From: Lysinibacillus composti
GTDB taxonomy: Bacteria > Bacillota > Bacilli > Bacillales_A > Planococcaceae
Reading direction: 5' to 3'
Length of the DNA stretch: 64,000 nucleotides
Assembly: GCF_016908465.1 (NCBI RefSeq)
Contig: NZ_JAFBDY010000001.1
Span: 496,001-560,000, forward strand
The notes beneath the pieces are model-generated. The model worked only from the letters and a program-made list of their open reading frames with translations. It ran no database searches and was not told where the DNA came from. Position 1 is the first letter of the stretch; each line of letters begins with the position of its first letter. The position numbers and the translations under genes were made by a program. This document shows positions 34,191 through 42,930 of this stretch, one piece after another.

Positions 34191-34235
34191 TGAACTTCAG
34201 CTTTAAAGGAATAGGAATCTAGATAAAAAACACAA

Positions 34236-34283
34236 AACGAATAAAGCGTTAATCCATGATTGGATTAACGCTTTATTATTTCT
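34236..34283. terminator. Terminator-like hairpin
   Basis: AATAAAGCGTTAATCC / GGATTAACGCTTTATT stem; very strong. Confidence 0.75.
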
Positions 34284-34440
34284 AATATAAACCTCTGTAA
34301 CGAGAAACATCTATTTTTGTAATTAAGATATGTCATATTAATTTCTGCACAATTTTTTCAAAATTTTAGTCTATACTTTTTATGTATTACTCGCCACATA
34401 GAAAATAATAAAAATATTCATCTAGAGAGGAATTGTTACT

Positions 34441-34635
34441 TTGTTAGATCAATCGAATTTATTTCTTGCGTTTGGAGCCGTGTTACTATCGTTTATATCT
34501 TCATGCTCACTACTATTGTACCAAGCATTCCTATCTTATTCTTATGTAACGGGAATGTCTTTTAATGAAATAAGAGAAGAAAAAGGGATACTTCGAAGAA
34601 CAGCCTTAATACATACCAGAAGAGGAGCCTTTTGA
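34441..34635 (+). CDS. Small membrane protein ahead of the sensor kinase
   Basis: 64 residues from a TTG start after GAGAGGAA. One long hydrophobic segment (about 7-35) and a basic C-terminal tail (RRTALIHTRRGAF). Its stop lies next to the kinase start and the ribosome binding site of the kinase (GAGGAG) is inside its last codons, so the two are probably translated together. Possibly a small regulator or membrane partner of the kinase; no family recognised. Confidence 0.5.
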   Translation: MLDQSNLFLAFGAVLLSFISSCSLLLYQAFLSYSYVTGMSFNEIREEKGILRRTALIHTRRGAF

Positions 34636-34637
34636 AG

Positions 34638-35999
34638 ATGTATAAAATCTCTACAAAATTAGCAACCTGTTTTTTTCTAGTAGTACTAGTAATGGAGCTA
34701 TTTCTTATGGTTTACCTTCATCAAAAAATCATACATACGAGAGTAGAAGAAGAGTTATCTCTATTATTAGCAAATGGAGAAAATCATAGAGACGTATTAA
34801 TTGAGAATTATTCGGATGCTACGATCAAACATATTGTATTAATGGAAAAGAATAAAGAACGGGAAGTTATCATTACAGATATACAGGGGAATATCATTAG
34901 CAGCTCAGATATTAGTCAAAAGGTAGTAGAAGAAACCATTCCATTAGTTAGGAAACAAAGGGGAGAAAACGATAAAATACTGGTATCGGATTGGGAAAAC
35001 TCACCCTATATAGTAAGTATTCACCCATATAAAGTAAATACAATTCAATCTGGATATGTAGTAATGTTCCGAAGTACGGGTTCAATTAATGAAATGGTAC
35101 ACAATTTGAATATGCACTTTGGAATTGCTGGAGTTACAAGTATTATAGTACTACTTATTGTATATACACTATTATCAAAGGTCCTCACAAGACCATTAAT
35201 ACGGATGAAAGAGGCAACTGAAAAGTTAAGTATGGGCGAATTTAACGTAAGTTTACCAAAGTTGGGTCGGGACGAGCTAGGTCAGTTATCTTCTTCTATT
35301 CAGACATTGGCCAATGATTTAGAACGATTAAAAAATGAACGAAATGAGTTTCTTGCATCTATCGCACACGAATTAAGTACACCCTTAACATATTTAATTG
35401 GTTATTCCAAAGTTGCAATGAGAGAAGGCATGAGTGATAAAGAAAGAGAACACTATCTTGAAATTATCGCTGAAGAGTCAGATAGAATGAAGGACCTTGT
35501 CAAAAATTTATTAGACTTAGCGAGAATGGATGAGACTTCGTTTACTGTAACGAAAGGACTTTTCCCCGCACGTCCATTTTTTGAAGGTATTTTTAAACTA
35601 GTAATGCCGTCATACGAAATGAAACAAATAAAATTAAACTTAGTTTGTAAATTCGATTTTCAAATATTTGCTGACTCAATACGTTTAGAACAAATCATTC
35701 TTAATCTATTGGATAATGCATTAAAATATTCGGAAGAAAATACAGAGGTTACATTAGAAGCCTATAAAAATAATGATCAAACAGTAATCAAAGTAATTGA
35801 TCATGGCATTGGTATTCCACTAGAGGAAACTGAATTAATCTTTGAAAAGTTATATCGAGTTGAAAAATCTAGGTCACGTGCATATGGTGGCTCAGGAATT
35901 GGTTTAGCTGTTGTAAAGGAATTAGTTGAAGCACACGGTGGTCAAATTGAGGTAACAAGTATACTTGGTAAGGGAAGTACGTTTACCGTATCAATTTAA
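34638..35999 (+). CDS. Membrane sensor histidine kinase (metal-responsive type)
   Basis: Two membrane segments (about 8-28 and 155-178) flank an extracytoplasmic domain of about 125 residues; HAMP linker (180-235); dimerisation box ASIAHELSTPLTYLIG with the phospho-acceptor His near residue 243; ATP-binding N box NLLDNALKYS, G1 DHGIGIP, F box and G2 GGSGIGLAVVK. A complete HisKA/HATPase kinase that phosphorylates the response regulator encoded next. In this copper-resistance context it probably senses copper or silver outside the membrane, as CusS/CzcS-type proteins do. Start ATG chosen 11 bases after GAGGAG. Confidence 0.9.
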   Translation: MYKISTKLATCFFLVVLVMELFLMVYLHQKIIHTRVEEELSLLLANGENHRDVLIENYSDATIKHIVLMEKNKEREVIITDIQGNIISSSDISQKVVEETIPLVRKQRGENDKILVSDWENSPYIVSIHPYKVNTIQSGYVVMFRSTGSINEMVHNLNMHFGIAGVTSIIVLLIVYTLLSKVLTRPLIRMKEATEKLSMGEFNVSLPKLGRDELGQLSSSIQTLANDLERLKNERNEFLASIAHELSTPLTYLIGYSKVAMREGMSDKEREHYLEIIAEESDRMKDLVKNLLDLARMDETSFTVTKGLFPARPFFEGIFKLVMPSYEMKQIKLNLVCKFDFQIFADSIRLEQIILNLLDNALKYSEENTEVTLEAYKNNDQTVIKVIDHGIGIPLEETELIFEKLYRVEKSRSRAYGGSGIGLAVVKELVEAHGGQIEVTSILGKGSTFTVSI

Positions 36000-36020
36000 T
36001 AAGGAGGATATTAAAGTAAG

Positions 36021-36692
36021 ATGCGAACAATTTTATTAGTTGATGATGAGCGAAGAATGTTAGATTTAGTAGAACTGTTTCTCTTGCCTCAGGGCTATAG
36101 ATGTATCAAAGTATCAAGTGGAAAAAAAGCTTTAGAAGTAATGAGAAAAGAACATGTAGATCTAGTGCTTTTAGATGTAATGATGCCTGAGATGGACGGA
36201 TGGGAAGTTTGTGAAGCAATCCGTGAATTCTCCAATGTGCCTATAATAATGTTGACAGCAAGATCAGATAAAGCTGATCTAGTGAAGGGTTTTAACACTG
36301 GGGCAGATGATTATATTTCAAAACCTTTTGATGAAAGAGAATTGGTTGTAAGAGTACATGCTTTATTACGACGGTATTCTGAGCATGAAGAGAACAATAT
36401 TAGTTTCAATGATTTTATTTTGGATAAAGAGTCATACTCATTTCACTATCAAGATTTATCAGTACAACTTACTTTAAAAGAGTTTTACATTCTTAAAGCA
36501 TTAATTTCTCGACCTACTAAAACATATACACGTGAAGAGTTATTACAGGTAGCATGGGAGTATGAGACGGATACAGATATACGAACAGTAGATTCACATA
36601 TACGTAATTTAAGAGACAAATTAAGCAAGGCTGGATTCCCTACGAATGAATTTCTAAAGACTGCTTGGGGAATCGGTTATAAATGGAGTTAA
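36021..36692 (+). CDS. OmpR-family response regulator
   Basis: Receiver domain with acidic pocket Asp8-Asp9, phospho-acceptor Asp52 in VLLDVMMPEMDGW, and the conserved SKPF Lys near residue 100; C-terminal winged helix (about 125-222) with LTLKEFYILKALI and VDSHIRNLRDKL. Preceded by AAGGAGG and 21 bases after the kinase stop. It most likely activates the downstream lipoprotein, membrane protein and oxidase genes in response to metal stress. Direct target sites were not identified. Confidence 0.92.
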   Translation: MRTILLVDDERRMLDLVELFLLPQGYRCIKVSSGKKALEVMRKEHVDLVLLDVMMPEMDGWEVCEAIREFSNVPIIMLTARSDKADLVKGFNTGADDYISKPFDERELVVRVHALLRRYSEHEENNISFNDFILDKESYSFHYQDLSVQLTLKEFYILKALISRPTKTYTREELLQVAWEYETDTDIRTVDSHIRNLRDKLSKAGFPTNEFLKTAWGIGYKWS

Positions 36693-36705
36693 AGGAGTAG
36701 AAGTC

Positions 36706-37629
36706 ATGAAAAAAAAGGTTTTAAGTTGTTTATTATTTGTTGTATTAGTTTTATCGGCATGTAGTTCAGGGGAGCCTAAAGAATTTTTATTTGAAGAAGT
36801 TAAAAACGAACAAGTTGACCATATTCACGGTGTTGGATATATAAACGGTGGAAACGATCTTGTCATAGCAACACATACAGGTTTATATTCACATACTGAT
36901 GATGGTTGGAAAGAAGCAAATAGCCAAAAACATGATTATATGGGTTTTTCCGCAGTTAGAGATGGCTTCTTTTCAAGTGGGCATCCTGAAGAAGGTTCAG
37001 ATCTTAAAAATCCACTTGGACTGATTAAAAGTACAGGTAAAGGAGCCAGTTTCGAACAACTAGCTTTTTACGGTGAAATCGATTTCCATTACCTTGCAGC
37101 AGGTTATGATTCTAATGCTATTTATGTATTTAATGAAATGCCTACTGAAAATTTAAACGGTGGACTTCAGTATTCAATAGATCAAGGCAAAACATGGACT
37201 CAAGCCACAATGAATGGTTTTAAATCAACTAATATATCAAATTTTGCTCCACATCCATCAAGAGAAGAGTTACTTGTAGTTGGTAGCAAGGATGGCCTTT
37301 ATATTTCTGAAGATTATGGTCAAAACCTTGAAGTACTTAACAATGCTGAAATGATAACATATGTAACTTTAAATGAAACCGGTGGATATTATACAAATTT
37401 TGATTCAGCTAATGTTTATTTAAATTCATTCTCGTTTGAATCTAAAGAGGAAAAAGAAATTCAACTTCCATCAGAAATGATGCAAGACCCAATCATTTAT
37501 ATTGTTACAAATCCTAATAACCAAAACGAAATTGCTATAGTGACAAATAATCTTAATATTTACCTAACAACGGATGAGGGTCTTTCTTGGGACAAAATTG
37601 CTACAAACGGAAAATTATCATCAAAATAA
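36706..37629 (+). CDS. Lipoprotein with BNR/sialidase-like beta-propeller (F510_1955 type)
   Basis: Lipobox VLSACSS at the N-terminus, so anchored outside the cell. The 307 residues contain propeller-like repeats: HIHGVGYINGG, LVIATHTGLYSHTDDG, GLQYSIDQGKTWTQ, DGLYISEDYGQNLE, LYLTTDEGLSWDKI, with Asp-box motifs (S.D.G..W). Proteins of this kind are annotated as F510_1955-family glycosylhydrolases and occur next to copper-resistance genes in Bacillales. Enzyme activity is doubtful; metal binding outside the membrane is possible. Same operon as the two-component genes (13-base gap). Confidence 0.75.
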   Translation: MKKKVLSCLLFVVLVLSACSSGEPKEFLFEEVKNEQVDHIHGVGYINGGNDLVIATHTGLYSHTDDGWKEANSQKHDYMGFSAVRDGFFSSGHPEEGSDLKNPLGLIKSTGKGASFEQLAFYGEIDFHYLAAGYDSNAIYVFNEMPTENLNGGLQYSIDQGKTWTQATMNGFKSTNISNFAPHPSREELLVVGSKDGLYISEDYGQNLEVLNNAEMITYVTLNETGGYYTNFDSANVYLNSFSFESKEEKEIQLPSEMMQDPIIYIVTNPNNQNEIAIVTNNLNIYLTTDEGLSWDKIATNGKLSSK

Positions 37630-37650
37630 GAATTCCGAAGGGTGTTTTAA

Positions 37651-38385
37651 ATGTATAATTTCTTGTCTCAAATAAGTCAAGTTGTTAGTGAGCCTATTTC
37701 ACTGTTTTTAAATTCTTACGAACATTCACCAATTATTATTGCCTTTCTACTTGGTTTGATTGGAGCAGTGGCACCATGTCAGTTGACAGGAAATATTAGT
37801 GCTATAACTTTGTATGGTAATCGGACAATACAAATGAATAATAATTGGGGAGAAATCGTCTCCTTTATTGCTGGTAAAGTTGTAGTTTTTACTGCCATAG
37901 GATTGTTTGCTTGGATTTTTGAACAATCATTTGAATCAAAAATGACGGGATATTTTCCTATATTCCGTAAAGTTATTGGACCATTATTGATCATTACAGG
38001 ACTTATATTGATTGGAATTATAAAATTAAAAATAATTAATAATATATCAATGCGTATCCCGGTAGTATTAAAAGAGGGAAAGTTAGGCTCATTTTTACTT
38101 GGAGCAAGTTTTGCCATCGCTTTCTGCCCGACTATGTTTGTTCTCTTTTTTGTTTGGTTAATGCCAAATGTTATCTCAACATCTTATGGGTTTATTTTAC
38201 CCGCAATATTTGGATTAGCAACATCTATCCCACTAATCGTAATTTTGGGATTAATTTGGTACTTTGATCTTAAAGGCTTAATTATGAAAAAGAGTATGAA
38301 AGTGGGTAGAATAATTCAAAGGATCGCAGGGGCTATTCTCATTCTCATTGGAGTGTTTGATACAATTACTTACTGGGGCATTTAA
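37651..38385 (+). CDS. CcdA/TauE-like membrane protein
   Basis: Six membrane segments in 244 residues. Two related motifs, VAPCQLTGN in the first half and AFCPTMFVLF in the second, place Cys residues at the start of membrane helices in pseudo-twofold symmetry, as in CcdA and the sulfite-exporter/urease-accessory-like family that moves reducing equivalents or metals across the membrane. In copper islands such proteins usually accompany envelope copper proteins. Starts 21 bases after the lipoprotein gene, so last in this operon. Confidence 0.75.
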   Translation: MYNFLSQISQVVSEPISLFLNSYEHSPIIIAFLLGLIGAVAPCQLTGNISAITLYGNRTIQMNNNWGEIVSFIAGKVVVFTAIGLFAWIFEQSFESKMTGYFPIFRKVIGPLLIITGLILIGIIKLKIINNISMRIPVVLKEGKLGSFLLGASFAIAFCPTMFVLFFVWLMPNVISTSYGFILPAIFGLATSIPLIVILGLIWYFDLKGLIMKKSMKVGRIIQRIAGAILILIGVFDTITYWGI

Positions 38386-38427
38386 GTAAAATCACCCATA
38401 TATAATTGAAACAATGAACATTGGCAA

Positions 38428-38485
38428 AATGTAGTTTTATAAAAAAGATTGAACATTTGAAACAAAATTCGATTAGTATAAATGA
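38428..38485. repeat. Dispersed ~120-bp repeat, copy 2 (partial)
   Basis: TGTAGTTTTATAAAAAAGATTG...ACAAAATTCGATTA, matching the first 55 bases of the 24563 copy, then diverging. Confidence 0.6.
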
Positions 38486-38488
38486 AAT

Positions 38489-38537
38489 GCACCCCAAATG
38501 TTAGACAGATTCTAACATTTGGAGGTGCCTTTTTTAT
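38489..38537. terminator. Strong bidirectional terminator
   Basis: GCACCCCAAATGTTAGA / TCTAACATTTGGAGGTGC stem with T-run. Confidence 0.85.
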
Positions 38538-38801
38538 TCCAAGAGTTGTTCTTGAACAAAAATTGAATGACCTTTCGTTATGAAAATGGTTGAGACAGCC
38601 TGAATACTGGAGAACATATTCACTTTAAAATCCTCTTGATGTTAAGGGACGGAGTTGCCTAAATGTGAAAGGTGGAAAAAATTAAACTTTAAAAAGTAAT
38701 TGAAAGTCTTTTTCACATTATTTGGTGTTGAACTAAAATAATTTTGAATATAATGAAGCGTTCATTATTGTTAAATATAAATAATTCAAAGAGGTGTTTT
38801 T

Positions 38802-39695
38802 ATGGTAATAACACCGGATATTCCTACGCTAAACTATACTATCAAAAATGGTATTAAATATTTCGAATTAGTGGCCGAACCTGTAAATCAAGAAATACTT
38901 CCAGGTGTTTTTATTAAAGGCTGGGGATACAACGGAAGTATACCAGGACCGACTATTCAAGTTTATCCAGGGGACTATATCAGTATAAGAGTAATTAACC
39001 ACCTCTCGGAAGCTACAAGTATTCATTGGCATGGGCTTAACGTTCCTAACGTGATGGATGGTGTCCCAGATGTGGAACCTTCTCCTAAAATTGAACCAGG
39101 ACATTATTTTGATTATCATTTTAAGATAACTAATCCTCCTGGAACCCATATGTATCATTCTCACGTTAATGTAGCAAAGCAAGATATGCTAGGATTACTT
39201 GGAGGCTTTGTCATCCTAGATCCACATGAAAAAAATGTTAATAAGGATTATCTACTATTAATGCAAGAATGGAGTCTCAAGGGATTAAAAAAAGGGGAAA
39301 AAGTAAAACCTGATCAATATGATCTTAATCCTTTTTCGATGGACTTTAATATGTTTACGATTAACGGTAAGAGTTTTCCATCTACCACGCCTATGCCTAT
39401 AGAATATGGTGATATTGTGCGTTTAAGGTTAGGAGCCATACAGATTGACCATCATCCCATGCATATTCACGGACATCAATTTTTAGTTGAAAAAGCTGAT
39501 GGTAACCCTATAGTAATTAATAATAGGATTTTAAAAAATACAATACTAGTTGCTGCTGGCGAAACTTGGGATGTCATATTTACAGCCAATAATCCAGGTA
39601 CATGGCCTTTTCACTGCCATATTTCACATCATATTTCTAATAACCTTACTGATGGAGCTGGTGGTATGTTCACTACCTTAGTTTACAAAATGTGA
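38802..39695 (+). CDS. Small multicopper oxidase, two-domain type without signal peptide
   Basis: Laccase-like enzyme oxidising Cu(I) or phenols with O2. All copper ligands are seen: H75-W-H77-G, H119-S-H121, HHPMH-I-HGH (217-225) and H271-C272-H273 with H276/277. At 297 residues it is much shorter than the 500-residue CueO/CotA class and consists of two cupredoxin domains. No signal peptide or lipobox is present, unlike the oxidase at 51.9 kb, so it may be cytosolic, spore-associated or exported another way. AGAGGTG precedes the ATG. A decayed partial duplicate lies at 53.6 kb. Confidence 0.88.
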   Translation: MVITPDIPTLNYTIKNGIKYFELVAEPVNQEILPGVFIKGWGYNGSIPGPTIQVYPGDYISIRVINHLSEATSIHWHGLNVPNVMDGVPDVEPSPKIEPGHYFDYHFKITNPPGTHMYHSHVNVAKQDMLGLLGGFVILDPHEKNVNKDYLLLMQEWSLKGLKKGEKVKPDQYDLNPFSMDFNMFTINGKSFPSTTPMPIEYGDIVRLRLGAIQIDHHPMHIHGHQFLVEKADGNPIVINNRILKNTILVAAGETWDVIFTANNPGTWPFHCHISHHISNNLTDGAGGMFTTLVYKM

Positions 39696-39812
39696 GGAAC
39701 GTAATAGTATCAAGTGGATTCAAATTCACCAGTAGTAACTTCTATTTTTAAAAACAAGAGTAACGGAATGCACATCTCTAACTACTTTTAAAAATGAAAT
39801 AAAATACGGATT

Positions 39813-39850
39813 TATTAATGAATCGGGCGCTTTTCTTGAAAGGCGTCTTT
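39813..39850. repeat. Dispersed AATCGGGC repeat, copy 7
   Basis: TTAATGAATCGGGCGCTTTTCTTGAAAGGCG. Confidence 0.6.
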
Positions 39851-39940
39851 TTGCATCGATAACACTTTTAAGGGATTAAGTTATTAAGGTGTAAAAAAGA
39901 TTGTTAAGTATAACTAACGGGGCTTTTGTTGAATAATGAT

Positions 39941-39975
39941 CTTCAACAATCGTGCGCAATTTAATGGCTTAAGGA
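39941..39975. repeat. Dispersed AATCGGGC repeat, copy 8 (variant)
   Basis: CTTCAACAATCGTGCGCAATTTAATGG; one base changed in the core. Confidence 0.5.
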
Positions 39976-40030
39976 ACACAAAAATTATCAAACTATCTTT
40001 ATAATAAGATGATTCAATTGAATATAGAAG

Positions 40031-40067
40031 AAGTGTATTTTGATCATCTTTCAAAATACACTTTTTC
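40031..40067. terminator. Orphan terminator hairpin
   Basis: AAGTGTATTTTGA / TCAAAATACACTT stem with T5. No gene ends close upstream, so it may end a small RNA from 39.7-40.0 kb or be decayed intergenic DNA. Confidence 0.6.
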
Positions 40068-40233
40068 TATTTGCTCATTTATCATTGTTTATTAAGTGAA
40101 ATTAATCAAACTTTTATTTAAAGATTACACCAAATTTGTACAATTGTTCAGATTCATTGTTTGTTCTCCATATTTTCTCCACATTTTTATCTTAAGATAC
40201 ATTAGGTGAATTCTTATGGGGAGATTAATAAGT

Positions 40234-41409
40234 ATGGAATTTAACTTTATGAAGAAGATTGTTGCTACAATATTAATCATTTTTCTGCTTTGTATTACCT
40301 TTAATTATAAAATGATAGGCGCAAATTCGATTGAAGAGCCTCTTATTGCAAGTGAAGCAGCAATTTTAATTGATGAAAAATCAGGTCAAATATTATTTGG
40401 AAAAAATCCGGATCAAAAGATGAATCCTGCGAGCTTAACAAAGATAGCGACAGCAATTTATGCAATTGAACGAGGAAAATTAGAAGACGTTGTAACAGTT
40501 AGTGAAAATGCAAGAGAAATAGAAGGAACTAGGGTTTACTTAGAGATTGGAGAAAGGGTTACATTAAAAAAACTTATTCAGGGGTTGCTTATTAATTCGG
40601 GAAATGATGCAGCTGTGGCAATCTCGGAGTATTTGGATGGCTCTGAACAACAATTTGCAAACAACATAAATAAATATTTGCAAAATATTGGACTTCAAGA
40701 TACTAATTTTGTTAATCCACATGGTCTCTATCATATAGACCATAAAACGACAGCTCGAGACTTAGCAAAGATTACACAATATGCAATGAAAAATAATGAT
40801 TTTCGTGAAATGTTTGGGACGAAAGAACTCCAATGGGATGGTGAGTCATGGGATACAACTCTCTATACTCATCACAAATTATTAAGAGAGGAAATACCAT
40901 ACGAAGGGGTAACTGGCGGAAAAACGGGATTTGTTGATCAGTCTGGATTTACACTAATTACCACTGCTACAAAAAGTGATTTATCAGTCATTGCTGTTAC
41001 ATTAAAAGCTCAAACAGAAGATATAGCTTATCATGATACAGTAGACCTTCTTGACTATGGATTTGATTATTTCACAACGGAGGATATTCCAGAAGGACAA
41101 AGATATGAAATAAACAACAGATTATTTATATCAAATGAAACTCTACATTTTACTATTTCCAAAAATGATACTATTACTAAGCATGTAACAGATAATGGAC
41201 TTCTAGAAATTAGGAACCAAAACCAAGATTTAATAGCGTCTTTTCAATTGGTTAATGTTACGCAATTAAAAGAAAATGTTGAATATATGATAGAAGCAAA
41301 AGAGGATTCAATAAAAAAACAAAACGAGAATAAATATTTAATTTTATTTGGATCTATATTAATTATCTGCTTACTTTTATTAGAGAATAGGAGAATTAAA
41401 AGAAGTTAA
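40234..41409 (+). CDS. D-alanyl-D-alanine carboxypeptidase (PBP, DacF/PBP6-like)
   Basis: Trims the terminal D-Ala from peptidoglycan stems. Signal/anchor at the N-terminus, then the penicilloyl-serine transferase motifs: SLTK (PASLTKIATA, about residues 65-70), SGN (NSGNDAAVAI) and KTG (TGGKTGFVDQSG). A C-terminal beta domain and a final membrane helix (LILFGSILIICLLLL) anchor it. The frame can be read from 40216, but GGGGAGA there is a ribosome binding site for the ATG at 40234. Its place inside a copper island is odd; it stands alone. Confidence 0.9.
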   Translation: MEFNFMKKIVATILIIFLLCITFNYKMIGANSIEEPLIASEAAILIDEKSGQILFGKNPDQKMNPASLTKIATAIYAIERGKLEDVVTVSENAREIEGTRVYLEIGERVTLKKLIQGLLINSGNDAAVAISEYLDGSEQQFANNINKYLQNIGLQDTNFVNPHGLYHIDHKTTARDLAKITQYAMKNNDFREMFGTKELQWDGESWDTTLYTHHKLLREEIPYEGVTGGKTGFVDQSGFTLITTATKSDLSVIAVTLKAQTEDIAYHDTVDLLDYGFDYFTTEDIPEGQRYEINNRLFISNETLHFTISKNDTITKHVTDNGLLEIRNQNQDLIASFQLVNVTQLKENVEYMIEAKEDSIKKQNENKYLILFGSILIICLLLLENRRIKRS

Positions 41410-41499
41410 TTGATGATAAATGTTATCAAGAATTTTTTATACTCGAGGTAATGAATGTGAAGATGTATGTAATTAACTCGACATGTTTGGAAAATATTA

Positions 41500-41635
41500 A
41501 GATGTAGTTTTATAAAAAGATTGCTCGTTTTAAACAAAACTCGATTTTTAAAAATAAAGTTAGAAAATTTATAATAAAGTTTGATTAAAAATCCTGTGTT
41601 GATATGCGGGATTTCTTTTTATTCCACAATCCATA
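41500..41635. repeat. Dispersed ~120-bp repeat, copy 3
   Basis: TGTAGTTTTATAAAAAGATTG... to TTTGATTAAAAATCCTGTG, TATGCGGGATTTC and a broken ATTCCACAATC; matches 24563-24690 over its length. Confidence 0.7.
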
Positions 41636-41787
41636 TAGTGGAGTAACTTCATCTCAATATTATTGGATATTTATAATAAGAATTAGAAGAGGAAATATAA
41701 ATTCCCCTAAATATAGACGTGATGTTTGTACTCGAAAAAACCTGTTAATAATAAGTGTGATTTCAAATAGAAAGGAGTTTTTTATTA

Positions 41788-42132
41788 ATGGGTGTTTTAT
41801 CATCTTCTCCAACTAATATGGACCATTGCATTGAACTGTGTATTAAATGTGCAAGAGCTTGTGAGGAATGTACTACTGCTTGCTTACAAGAGCCAGATGT
41901 TCAGGCGAGAATACACTGTATTCAAATGTTGAATGATTGTGCAGAGATTTGTTTACAAGCGGTGGCGTTAATGTCTCGTAATAGTGCTATGACAAAGCAA
42001 TTTTGCAACCTATGTGCAGATATTTGTGAATCATGTGCTTCGCATTGTGAAAAGTTTCAAGATCCACATTGCCAAGAATGTGCAAAAATTTGCCGTGAAT
42101 GTGCAGAAATGTGTAGACAAATGGCTCAATGA
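41788..42132 (+). CDS. Four-helix-bundle Cys-rich copper-storage-like protein (DUF326/Csp)
   Basis: 114 residues with 18 or so Cys, nearly all in CxxxC or CxxC spacings along predicted helices (CIELCIKCARACEECTTAC, CNLCADICESCASHCEKF, CAKICRECAEMC). This is the pattern of Csp-family tetrahelical copper storage proteins, which bind many Cu(I) ions inside the bundle. No export signal, so a cytosolic Csp3-like protein is most likely. Ribosome binding site AAAGGAG. It fits the surrounding copper genes; a terminator follows at 42136-42170. Confidence 0.88.
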   Translation: MGVLSSSPTNMDHCIELCIKCARACEECTTACLQEPDVQARIHCIQMLNDCAEICLQAVALMSRNSAMTKQFCNLCADICESCASHCEKFQDPHCQECAKICRECAEMCRQMAQ

Positions 42133-42135
42133 TTG

Positions 42136-42172
42136 ATTAAGGCCCTTCTTTTTGAGGAGGGTTTTTATCAAT
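42136..42172 (+). terminator. Terminator of the copper-storage gene
   Basis: AAGGCCCTTC / GAGGAGGGTTTTTAT stem, imperfect. Confidence 0.5.
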
Positions 42173-42210
42173 TATTAAGCCTTCTGCGCAATCAGTAGAA
42201 TATTACTGAA

Positions 42211-42438
42211 TTATTCTGGTGATAATTCACTTTCTACTAACCACTTATGATTTTTAACTTTTTCTCCTGCAGTAGAAATATAATCTACCATATACACAGT
42301 TGTATCATAAGCACCTACAATTGTAGCTTCAGCACCCTTCATATTAGGCATATGGTCAGCAAGTATAATAGCCTTACTTCCTACCGGAAAAGCGGGATTT
42401 TCAGCTACTTTTAAACCTTTGGGAACTTCTCTTGGACT
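42211..42438 (-). pseudogene. 3' fragment of a YdhK (DUF1541) gene
   Basis: Frame on the minus strand without a start: PREVPKGLKVAENPAFPVG, then AEATIVGAYDTTVYMVDYI and NHKWLVESELSPE. It matches the domain repeated in the intact YdhK protein at 50.0 kb (EVPEGLQVAENPTFPVG; AEATIVGAYDTTVYTVSY; NHKWVxxxEL). It begins right at the stop codon of the ferritin-like gene, so the N-terminal signal and first part were lost by deletion. Confidence 0.75.
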
Positions 42439-42915
42439 CTAATGATTCATATTCATATTGTCCATCATCAATATATTTTGCAACCAAGTCGCATGTCGTT
42501 GTTCATCATGCGAGGCATGTATGAAGTGCATTTGAACATGATGAGTTGTTGCTCTTGACGAAATATCCTGATAAAAAGAAGAAGCTTCTAATTCATTTTG
42601 AATTGCTTTTTGGACACCTTCTTTAAAATCTCTTGGTAATTCCCCAGGAGGAATTTGTAGTTGTTGTCCACCCATCATACTTAAAATCATTGTAAACCAA
42701 TGATAATGCCTCATTTCATCGTGATGTATTCTTAAAATAATCTGTCTGAACTGTTCATTAGTAGTTAATTGAATTAATCTTTGATAAAAATTATAAGCAT
42801 GAACTTCTAAAATAATTGCTTTTGAAACGTCTTCTATTAGATGTGCGTCACTAGTTAAATTCATCCCCATTCCCATAGGACTGGTACCAAAACCATTTTG
42901 CATATTAGAAGTCAA
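42439..42915 (-). CDS. Ferritin-like/rubrerythrin-fold protein
   Basis: Four-helix ferritin-like protein with two carboxylate/His sets: EVHAYNFYQRL...HHDEMRHYHW and ELEASSFYQDI...HASHDEQRHATW, the E..Y and ExxRH spacing of a di-metal site. 158 residues from the TTG at 42915, which has GGAGGAG at the right distance; the frame extends to 42930 inside that site. Met-rich N-terminus (NMQNGFGTSPMGMGMN) resembles copper-resistance or coat proteins. Probably handles metal or oxygen species; the exact family is open. Confidence 0.75.
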   Translation of the reverse strand: MTSNMQNGFGTSPMGMGMNLTSDAHLIEDVSKAIILEVHAYNFYQRLIQLTTNEQFRQIILRIHHDEMRHYHWFTMILSMMGGQQLQIPPGELPRDFKEGVQKAIQNELEASSFYQDISSRATTHHVQMHFIHASHDEQRHATWLQNILMMDNMNMNH

Positions 42916-42930
42916 AAAAATCTCCTCCAA

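Noticed and set aside
41604-41816. Plus-strand 70-codon frame before the copper-storage gene.
   Set aside because: Begins inside an intergenic repeat and overlaps the ribosome binding site and start of the real gene.
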